Under the pieces are notes generated by a model that worked only from the letters and a program-made list of their open reading frames with translations, was not told the origin of the DNA and searched no databases. Of a stretch of 64,000 nt of DNA, positions 17,503 to 24,231 are shown piece by piece (the first letter of the stretch is position 1; each line of letters begins with the position of its first letter). The stretch is from G020354785 sp964461435 (GTDB taxonomy: Bacteria; Bacteroidota; Bacteroidia; Bacteroidales; UBA10428): the NCBI GenBank assembly GCA_964461435.1, contig CAYWUI010000012.1, positions 1-64,000 of the forward strand. Direction: 5' to 3'. Both the position numbers and the translations under genes were made by a program.

Positions 17503-19455
17503 TCAATAATAAAACCAGATGGTTCTGTAGTCCCTGATATTTTCTCCACGTGCAGCCAGCTCTTCAAGGTAATCGTAAATAGGAACGTCCACATAATTGT
17601 AGGGTGGGACAGGGGTAATGTTCTTTTCCCACGGATGGAACTCATAGACACGTGAACCGTCAGGAATGATCATGACAAGCTTTCGATCCTGACCTGCGCG
17701 AAGATGATTTTTACCAAGCCTCGGTACATTGAACACAGGTTCATCGGTACGGTCAAGTCCTGGTAACAGCCGTGCTTCTTCTTTCCTTTCCTGCAGAATT
17801 CTTGCAATAGGAACCATATACTTGCTTGTCTCTTCCTTTCCTTTCATATTAAATGTATAGTAGGGATCAACACCTATTGATTTTAAATCTTTCCTGAGCT
17901 TTGCCAGCTCAAAGCGCCTTGAATTTTCGACCGTATAAACCTGCTGGTTATAAACGTTTATGCCTGATTTGCGCAGCTTCTGGACAGCATTCATTGATTC
18001 GGGGGTTATCTCGTATGAATGCTCGAAATGAGTAATAAGGGCAATTTCACGCCTGGGAGGCTTATGAAACAGGGAAAGTATATCTACCAGATCATCTGTA
18101 AATCGCATAGGCAGAACAACAGGTGTCCTGCTGCCAATCCTGATCCTGTAAATGTGATTTTTGGCAGCAAGAATTTTAAGTATCCTTTCTATTTGCGAAT
18201 CTTTCATCACCAGCGGATCTCCTCCCGTGATGAGAACATCACCAATGCTCTTATGTTTGTCAAACCATGCAAGAGCCTCATCAACTTTTACTTTTGAAGC
18301 CAGTGCCCGTGGTTCAAGAACCCTTTCAATTTCCCAGTTACGCTGGCAATAAACGCAAATCTGGGCACATGTATTAAAAGGTTTGATTATAGCGATCACA
18401 GGATAGCGCCTTGTAACAAGATCAACGGGCGATGTATCATGTTCTCCCATAAAATCGTATGAAATCTCAGGATTAGTATGATATTCAATCATCTTTTCCA
18501 CATATTCCATTGAAGGTATAACCTGTGCCCTTATTGCATGATCATAGCCGATTGAAAACCTTGTATCCATCAAGCTCAGATAGTACGGGGTGATTCCAAA
18601 TGCCACTTTATTCTTTACAGCTTTGTCCACAGCTTCCTTCTGTTCATTTGTCAGCTCGATAAGTCCCAATAAGGGAGTGGCATCCTTAATTACATTTTTC
18701 AGGTGCCATTTGTAATCATTCCAGTCATCCTCCGTACCCTTGAAATAACGCAAAACCTTATTCCTGTTTTCCGTACGCCACGTTGCAACCTCTTCTTCCA
18801 GTCCGGACGGATATTTTTTAAAATATTTCCTGACACTGGTACCAAGATCATCCAATATTTCCATCCTTACCAAGGCAGCCTGTTTCCCTCTTATTTTCAG
18901 GAATTCCGGAATCCCTTTTTTTACCTGCGTATTCTCGAGGTATATATTTGACCTGCCTGTCACCCCCCGGAAGAGATTAATAAACTCGAGAATGAATCCC
19001 ACGGATATCTCACTCTTCAGCTCCTGTCTCCTGTTTTGAGCCAGCTTCCACAGACTTTCAAGTGCCGAGAATTCGGTGCGAAATTCATTAATAGGTCCTA
19101 TAATACTTCTAAAAACGCGTATACACTCACGGACAGTCGATTTTTCAAGAATATGAAGATCATTGTCTATATTAAACACTTTTCTTTCCGCTTCGTCAAG
19201 GTAGTTATATAACTCTTCACGTGCTTTCTCCAGATCTTTTACATTTTTGAGAATCTCATAAATTTCCGCATTCGAATCCCACAACCTCTGCAGATATGCT
19301 TCGTAATCAACTTTAAATTCAGGCTTAAACAGGCTTACCTCGTCGGTAAACACATCATCAAGCAACCTGGTACTAACCCATTTAAGCTTAGGTGAGTGCA
19401 AATGTGATTTCTTCCTGATTTTTTTCTTATTATGTTTTTCAGATTCTGAAGTCAT
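17503..19455 (-). CDS. KamA-family radical SAM protein (long form)
   Basis: A 650-residue radical SAM enzyme of the lysine 2,3-aminomutase family. The iron-sulfur motif C-x3-C-x2-C is at Cys363, Cys367 and Cys370 (CAQICVYC), followed by the ITGGDP motif. Classical lysine aminomutases are about 420 residues; here about 300 extra N-terminal residues, mostly charged helices, precede the barrel. The PLP lysine motif GGGGK of lysine aminomutase is not present; Lys582 in PRLGKNHL is the best candidate by position. The reaction is therefore unproven, though aminomutase-type chemistry on an amino acid is plausible. It is a single-gene unit with a near-consensus promoter upstream. Confidence 0.8.
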   Translation of the reverse strand: MTSESEKHNKKKIRKKSHLHSPKLKWVSTRLLDDVFTDEVSLFKPEFKVDYEAYLQRLWDSNAEIYEILKNVKDLEKAREELYNYLDEAERKVFNIDNDLHILEKSTVRECIRVFRSIIGPINEFRTEFSALESLWKLAQNRRQELKSEISVGFILEFINLFRGVTGRSNIYLENTQVKKGIPEFLKIRGKQAALVRMEILDDLGTSVRKYFKKYPSGLEEEVATWRTENRNKVLRYFKGTEDDWNDYKWHLKNVIKDATPLLGLIELTNEQKEAVDKAVKNKVAFGITPYYLSLMDTRFSIGYDHAIRAQVIPSMEYVEKMIEYHTNPEISYDFMGEHDTSPVDLVTRRYPVIAIIKPFNTCAQICVYCQRNWEIERVLEPRALASKVKVDEALAWFDKHKSIGDVLITGGDPLVMKDSQIERILKILAAKNHIYRIRIGSRTPVVLPMRFTDDLVDILSLFHKPPRREIALITHFEHSYEITPESMNAVQKLRKSGINVYNQQVYTVENSRRFELAKLRKDLKSIGVDPYYTFNMKGKEETSKYMVPIARILQERKEEARLLPGLDRTDEPVFNVPRLGKNHLRAGQDRKLVMIIPDGSRVYEFHPWEKNITPVPPYNYVDVPIYDYLEELAARGENIRDYRTIWFYY

Positions 19456-19490
19456 TACATTTTAATATTTTAAGCTGATTTGTATTCTAA

Positions 19491-19521
19491 TAAAGATAAG
19501 AATAATGACAATTAAAATCAA
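19491..19521 (-). promoter_or_regulatory. Promoter of the KamA-family gene
   Basis: On the minus strand TTG (complement of 19519-19521, inside TTTG) is followed after 20 bases by TATCTTTA (complement of 19491-19498). This differs from the Bacteroidetes TAnnTTTG -7 box only at the last base. The predicted start of transcription near 19484 leaves a leader of about 28 bases before the ATG at 19455. Confidence 0.5.
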
Positions 19522-19720
19522 ATAAGAAAATTGCCACTAAAGGCGGACTGAAAAATATTGACAATATTTGCCACGATTCTGTAAAGCATTTAAAAGAACC
19601 TCGGGATGGAAGTGATCATTGAACAAGATTATTTCAAAATTGTTTTATAAGCTGTAAAATATATGTGCCTGACATTTTTGAATAATATTCAGCTATAAAA
19701 TTTCAATAAATAGACATTCT

Positions 19721-20863
19721 ATGAACTTACAGCCGGAGAAATCAGTTAAGTATGATACTGTCCAAGGAGTTTCTAAAGAAAGGATTATAAAAGATTATGA
19801 AATATTAAAACAATTTCAGCCTATGCAGCAGGTTTTGCAGGCGCTGCCTTATTTTGCCCTTATATTGAATGAATACAGGCAGATTATTGTTTCAAACCAG
19901 AAATTTTTAAAAGACTATGTTAAATCCCAGGTAAAATATTTATTTGGCAGGAGGCCGGGTGAGATTTTTCAATGTGAACATGTTGACAGGGAAGGAGCAG
20001 AATGCGGAACCTCCGAAAGTTGTGCGTACTGCGGTGTTTTTAATGCAATAAAGGAAAGCCGTGCCAGGAATAAACCGGTGACCAGGGAGTGCCGGATCAC
20101 CTCCAGGAAGTCCGGCACTCTTGTTGCTTATGATTTCAATGTGAAATGTGTCCCTTTAAAAATAGACGGGCAGGTATTTTATTTTCTGACATTAATTGAT
20201 ATAAGTCATGAAAAACGCAAAAATGCAATAGAGAGAATATTCTTTCATGATGTTATTAATCTTGTAGGAAATTTAAAAGGTATAGTTAATGTCTTGACTG
20301 ATGATGACTATCTTGAAGAAAGGGGAGAATACATGGAAATTCTTGCCAGCATTGCAGAGCAATTAGCTGAAGAGATAATATCGCAGCGTGATTTGTCGGC
20401 AGCAGAGAGCAAAAACCTGGTTGTAAATGTACAGGAAGTTAACTCACTGGAATTAGTAAATTCTATAATAGAGAATACCATGTTTATCGAAAACAAAAAA
20501 AGATGTAAAATATCGGTAGGTTATGACAGCACGGATTTTTCATTGCGCACGGATCCTGTCCTTTTGAAAAGGATAATGATAAATATGATGAAAAATGCCC
20601 TGGAAGCATCGCAACCTGACAGCAATGTAGTTATTGGCTGTAATAGGAAAAACGGAAAGGCACATTTCTATGTGCATAATTATAGCTATATACCGGCAGA
20701 TATCCGAAAACAGATATTTCAGCGTTCGTTCTCTACCAAAGAACTAAACAGGGGACTGGGAACTTACAGTATGCGGCTTATTGGCGAAAATTATTTAAAG
20801 GGTAAGGTATATTTTACTTCTGATAAATTAAAAGGAACGACCTTTTCAATAGATTTGCCCTAA
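19721..20863 (+). CDS. Orphan histidine kinase with cysteine-rich PAS-type sensor
   Basis: A 380-residue soluble kinase without membrane segments. Residues about 40-165 look like a PAS sensor domain containing a cluster of putative metal ligands: Cys85, His87, Cys95, Cys101 and Cys104 (CEH, ECG, CAYCG). The phosphorylated histidine is probably His176 in FFHDVINL. An HATPase_c domain follows, with N-box RIMINMMKNALEA, ending in GLGTYSMRLIGE and GTTFSIDLP. No response regulator is adjacent, so its partner is elsewhere. The Cys/His cluster suggests binding of zinc, heme or an iron-sulfur cluster, i.e. redox or metal sensing; that is inference from spacing. Confidence 0.8.
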   Translation: MNLQPEKSVKYDTVQGVSKERIIKDYEILKQFQPMQQVLQALPYFALILNEYRQIIVSNQKFLKDYVKSQVKYLFGRRPGEIFQCEHVDREGAECGTSESCAYCGVFNAIKESRARNKPVTRECRITSRKSGTLVAYDFNVKCVPLKIDGQVFYFLTLIDISHEKRKNAIERIFFHDVINLVGNLKGIVNVLTDDDYLEERGEYMEILASIAEQLAEEIISQRDLSAAESKNLVVNVQEVNSLELVNSIIENTMFIENKKRCKISVGYDSTDFSLRTDPVLLKRIMINMMKNALEASQPDSNVVIGCNRKNGKAHFYVHNYSYIPADIRKQIFQRSFSTKELNRGLGTYSMRLIGENYLKGKVYFTSDKLKGTTFSIDLP

Positions 20864-20997
20864 AATTCATCTGCTGATTTCCTGATATCCATGTATAGAT
20901 ATACTCTTTTTATAGATATGTGTACTTTCTCCAACCTCATTATCCGGAGCCGGCAATAATTATTTTTAACCGGCTTCACCCGTTTCGGGAAGTTTTG

Positions 20998-21642
20998 TCA
21001 TGCCCTGTGTTTCGTATTTCTGACTATTTGTACCAGCTCACGTGAGGCAGCTTCGGGATTTTCAGCCGAGCAAATGCCGGAAACGACGGCAATACCGTTA
21101 GCACCCGCATTTATGACTTCCCTGGCGTTGGAGGTATTAATACCTCCTATGGCAATCAGTGTATGCTTTGTAAGTTTTCTTGCCCTTGCCAGACCTTCCA
21201 GTCCCCATGGCTTTTCATCGAAGTCAGTTTTTACAGGTGTCGGGAAAACCGGACTTATACTAACATAGTCGACAGCCAGCTTTTCTGCCTCTCTGACCTG
21301 CTCAACAGTCTCGACAGATAATCCAACTATCATGCTGCCCGGAATTATTTTTTTAACCAGGCCGAAGGGCATATCTCTTTGTCCGATATGTACCCCGTCG
21401 GCTTTAACAGCCAGTGCAATGTCGATCCTGTCATTTATTATTAAAGGTACGTTCTCAGGCTTAAGGATCATTTTTAGTTCAGAGGCTTTTTCAACGAACT
21501 GTCGCGTATTCAGGTCCTTTTCCCTAAGCTGGACAATTGTTACGCCACCTTTCACAGCCTGTTTTACAATATCAATGATACCGCGTCCGCGACTGGCCTT
21601 TTCATCAGTGACCAGGTATAAATCATACATTTTCTGACTCAA
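20998..21642 (-). CDS. thiE: Thiamine-phosphate synthase
   Basis: A 214-residue TIM-barrel enzyme that joins HMP-diphosphate and thiazole phosphate to give thiamine phosphate. Family motifs are clear: VTIVQLREKD near residue 35, ADGVHIGQ-DMP near residue 98, YVSISPVFPT, and the C-terminal GGI-T and GANGIAVVSGI phosphate-binding loops. The length matches the family. Its start overlaps the end of the thiM gene by 20 bp, so the two are co-transcribed. With ThiM it forms a salvage branch; no thiC, thiD or thiG is present in the window. Confidence 0.93.
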   Translation of the reverse strand: MSQKMYDLYLVTDEKASRGRGIIDIVKQAVKGGVTIVQLREKDLNTRQFVEKASELKMILKPENVPLIINDRIDIALAVKADGVHIGQRDMPFGLVKKIIPGSMIVGLSVETVEQVREAEKLAVDYVSISPVFPTPVKTDFDEKPWGLEGLARARKLTKHTLIAIGGINTSNAREVINAGANGIAVVSGICSAENPEAASRELVQIVRNTKHRA

Positions 21643-22426
21643 TTCTTAAAGTTGTCATGAACTCGTCCCTTGAAATATTATGCAGCTTATCAAGAAAATG
21701 CATCTGCAGGCTGCCGGGCCCTTCTGACAGGGGAATGGCCAGCTCACCTGCGATGCCCATTATTGCCATTGCACCGGTTACCGCATACTGAATATTATCT
21801 TCTATGCCTATAAATGCACCAATCAAAGCGGTGGCTATGCATCCCATTCCTGTTACCCTTCCCATCAAAGGATGCCCATTCATGATTTTAATTATTTGTT
21901 TTGACGATATTACATAATCAATGGCACCACTCACGCAAATTATACTTCCATATTCCCTGTTAAGTAATTGCCCGGCATCTACTGCACTGTCGGAAGAAAG
22001 AGTGCTGTCAACACCTTTGGTTTGATGTGCGGTGGAGACGAGTGCCATGATCTCGGAAGCATTTCCCCTTATAGCGCTGAACGTGCCTGCTTCAAGCAAT
22101 TCTGCAACTACTTTGTTTCGGTATGGTGTAGCCCCGGCACCAACGGGATCGAGGACAACAGGTTTCTTTAAGATATTGGCCTGTTTTAATGCCAGCTTCA
22201 TTGCATTTACCCATTTTTCGCTCAGCGTTCCTATGTTTATAACCAGGGAACTGGCTATCCTGACCATATCCTGCACTTCATCTTCAGCATGAGCCATGAC
22301 AGGTGAAGCCCCTATAGCCAATAATGCATTTGCCGTATTATTCATAACAACATAATTTGTAATGTTATGAACAAGGGGTGATTTCTTTTTTACGTTTTCA
22401 ACAAGTGACCATAATTCTTCTTTCAT
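21623..22426 (-). CDS. thiM: Hydroxyethylthiazole kinase
   Basis: A 267-residue ribokinase-like enzyme that phosphorylates 4-methyl-5-hydroxyethylthiazole in thiamine salvage. Motifs include SPLVHNITNYVV at the N-terminus, PVVLDPVGAGATPYR near residue 95, a GNASEI segment and the GRVTGMGC anion hole near residue 200. It precedes thiE with a 20-bp overlap. I looked for a TPP riboswitch in the leader and saw none; instead a perfect inverted repeat lies 14 bp before the start codon. Confidence 0.93.
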   Translation of the reverse strand: MKEELWSLVENVKKKSPLVHNITNYVVMNNTANALLAIGASPVMAHAEDEVQDMVRIASSLVINIGTLSEKWVNAMKLALKQANILKKPVVLDPVGAGATPYRNKVVAELLEAGTFSAIRGNASEIMALVSTAHQTKGVDSTLSSDSAVDAGQLLNREYGSIICVSGAIDYVISSKQIIKIMNGHPLMGRVTGMGCIATALIGAFIGIEDNIQYAVTGAMAIMGIAGELAIPLSEGPGSLQMHFLDKLHNISRDEFMTTLRIESENV

Positions 22427-22439
22427 ATCGACGGATTAA

Positions 22440-22467
22440 TATTATTAATACCGCAATATTAATAATA
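22440..22467. repeat. Perfect inverted repeat just upstream of thiM
   Basis: TATTATTAATA, six bases CCGCAA, then TATTAATAATA: 11-base arms without a mismatch, from 22440 to 22467. It begins 14 bases upstream of the thiM ATG (at 22426), so it occupies the place of the leader. It could be an operator for a thiamine regulator or a weak hairpin near the ribosome site; the all-A/T arms also make chance more likely than for mixed sequence. Confidence 0.5.
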
Positions 22468-22525
22468 AGAAATTTTACAGGCGTAAATTTTTTATAAGAA
22501 ATTTAAATATTAAAGATACGAAATT

Positions 22526-22756
22526 CTACCACCTGTTATAGTGCATTTTGTTTTAATCAAACCTTGACGGAATCCGGTTATTGGAAATGTTGTCCCTGGG
22601 ATAGCCAACAGTAACCAGGGAGAAAGGCTGAATGTTCTTTGGAAGGCGGAGAACCTTTTTAAGCAGTTCCTTCAGTTGTTTTATCGGGTGCAATCCGTAC
22701 CAGCTTGCTGCAAGTTCAAGGCTGTGGACAGCCAGCAGTATATTCCGAGTGGCTGC
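22526..22756 (-). pseudogene. Nitroreductase C-terminal remnant
   Basis: The minus strand here encodes about 75 residues of the C-terminal part of a nitroreductase-family flavoprotein: AATRNILLAVHSLEL, then GLHPIKQL, PFSLVTVGYPRD and RFD. The N-terminal two-thirds are missing; upstream the sequence jumps directly to an unrelated remnant. The frame is also closed by an in-frame TAA at 22553-22555, after which the family-like tail NKMHYNRW continues to a second stop at 22526-22528. Clearly a dead fragment. Confidence 0.75.
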
Positions 22757-22771
22757 TTTATTCAGTCAATA

Positions 22772-23133
22772 TCAGCTTTCCTGTGGCAGTACTATAATTC
22801 CATCTCCCGTAATTTCAAAATCATACCCTGCACAATCACCACAACTTGCCTTATAGTATTTTTTAGCCCAGACAGGTGTGCCGGTTGATGATAACCTTAG
22901 CAGGAATGCATTATCCTTCCATACAGGCCGCTCGTCAACGTAGCCGGTTAAGATATATCCCCTGCAATCATATAGCCATTGTTAAAAGAAGAAACAACTG
23001 AATATGCCTGGATGCCTTTACCAGGAGAATCATATTGCACTTTTGCGAATAGATTTTACTGTGCATCAGTATAATTCTTGAAAACGATAAAAAATACAAG
23101 TGCGAATAAAAAGTATTTAAAATGGAATAGCAT
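22772..23133 (-). pseudogene. Remnant of a secreted repeat (propeller-like) protein
   Basis: From the ATG at 23133 the minus strand encodes a signal peptide (hydrophobic run, ending TDAQ), then an in-frame TAA at 23056-23058. The same frame resumes with NLFAKVQYDSPGKGIQ and SSFNNGYMIAG. A shift to another frame near 22955 continues with GYILTGYVDE, FLLRLSSTGTPVWAKKY and an EITGDGIIVLPQ segment, closing with TGA at 22772. The repeated GYxxAG/GYxLTG motifs are those of secreted repeat proteins in this phylum that often carry T9SS tails. At least one nonsense, one frameshift and a 3' loss: a pseudogene. Confidence 0.7.
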
Positions 23134-23160
23134 TTTTATTCCTTGACAATTACACGGACT

Positions 23161-24093
23161 TTAATATATTTCGGGAACGAAAGTCTGGTCTGTTATCGGC
23201 GGCCTTATGTATCCTTCCCTTTCCTGGCGCGGCGGAAGTTTGACCGGACTGGGAGTGAGGTCCCCGTAAGGGATAAGACTCAGCAGGTGGTGGATGCAGT
23301 TCAGCCGTGCACGTTTTTTGTTGTCGGCAGGTACCACATACCAGGGTGCCTGTTTTATGTCGGTATATCTGAACATCTCGTCTTTTGCCATCGAATACTC
23401 TACCCATTTTTCGCGTGACGCCATATCCATGGGACTTAACTTCCATCTCTTCGTGCGGTCGTCAATCCTCGCCCTGAACCGGCGTTCCTGCTCTTCATCC
23501 GACACCGAGAACCAGTACTTTATTAAAAATATTCCCGACCGTATGAGCATCCGCTCAAATTCGGGACATGAACGCATGAATTCCCTGTATTCCTCTTCGT
23601 TGCAAAATCCCATAACACGCTCTACACCTGCACGGTTATACCAGCTGCGATCAAAGAGTACCATCTCTCCGGCTGCCGGAAGATGGGGAACATAGCGCTG
23701 AAAATACCACTGCGTCTTCTCCTTCTCAGTAGGAGTGCCCAGTGCAACAACACGGCATATTCTAGGATTTAACCTCTGTATTATCCGTTTGATAACACCT
23801 CCCTTGCCCGCAGCATCACGGCCTTCGAAGATAACAACCACTTTTATTCCCTTGCTTTTTATCCATTCCTGGAGCTTCACAAGCTCAATCTGCAGCTTAA
23901 CAAGTTCCTTATTATAGAATTTATTATCTATGGTTCGGTCATCTTTCTCCCTGGGTTCTATATGTTTTGGCTTACTGCTGTCTGAACCTGCTTTCTCCCC
24001 GGGTTCCACATGTTTTAACTTACTGCTGTACGGACCAGCCTTCTCAGCCTTTGTATCTTTCTTATGTTTTTTATGTTCTTTTTTCTTTTTCAT
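23161..24093 (-). CDS. ppk2: Polyphosphate kinase 2
   Basis: A 310-residue PPK2-family kinase that transfers phosphate between polyphosphate and nucleoside di- or monophosphates. The Walker A loop is EGRDAAGKGG around residues 90-99, and the lid/Walker B region has MVLFDRSWYNRAGVERVMGF about 60 residues later, followed by RRFRARIDDRTKRWKLSPMD. The size without the N-terminal tail fits class I PPK2. The first 50 residues are an unusual Lys-rich tail with two tandem 16-residue repeats, absent from the standard catalytic domain. It is a single gene; a TATATTTG box on the minus strand at 24151-24158 may be its -7 element. Confidence 0.9.
   Translation of the reverse strand: MKKKKEHKKHKKDTKAEKAGPYSSKLKHVEPGEKAGSDSSKPKHIEPREKDDRTIDNKFYNKELVKLQIELVKLQEWIKSKGIKVVVIFEGRDAAGKGGVIKRIIQRLNPRICRVVALGTPTEKEKTQWYFQRYVPHLPAAGEMVLFDRSWYNRAGVERVMGFCNEEEYREFMRSCPEFERMLIRSGIFLIKYWFSVSDEEQERRFRARIDDRTKRWKLSPMDMASREKWVEYSMAKDEMFRYTDIKQAPWYVVPADNKKRARLNCIHHLLSLIPYGDLTPSPVKLPPRQEREGYIRPPITDQTFVPEIY
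23950..24045 (-). repeat. Tandem 48-bp repeat in ppk2 encoding a Lys-rich tail
   Basis: Residues 17-32 (EKAGPYSSKLKHVEPG) and 33-48 (EKAGSDSSKPKHIEPR) of the PPK2 protein are a diverged duplication of one 48-bp unit, in frame. A third unit begins with EK but breaks off. The unit is basic, so it may bind polyphosphate or nucleic acid. Confidence 0.8.
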
Positions 24094-24150
24094 GATGCCG
24101 GCATTATATAATTTGAGTTTTTCTATTGAATTACCAGTTTTTCAATCAAA

Positions 24151-24158
24151 CAAATATA
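24151..24158 (-). promoter_or_regulatory. Possible -7 box upstream of ppk2
   Basis: The minus strand reads TATATTTG here, a full match to TAnnTTTG. A TTG at the usual 17-20 base distance is absent, so only the -7 element supports it. The leader would be about 50 bases. Confidence 0.3.
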
Positions 24159-24231
24159 ATTATTACAAATAATATATATAGCTGCCGCCAATATAATTTA
24201 TAGTTTCCTCATTGTCCTCCTAACGGTTAAC

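Noticed and set aside
20864..20997. Terminator hairpin between the histidine kinase and thiE
   Set aside because: AGCCGG and CCGGCT arms exist near 20950-20975, but the 16-base loop and the lack of a following T-run make it a weak case.
22427..22525. Possible TPP riboswitch upstream of thiM
   Set aside because: I searched for the CTGAGA and the conserved ACCTGA...GGATAATGCC-type blocks by eye and found neither.
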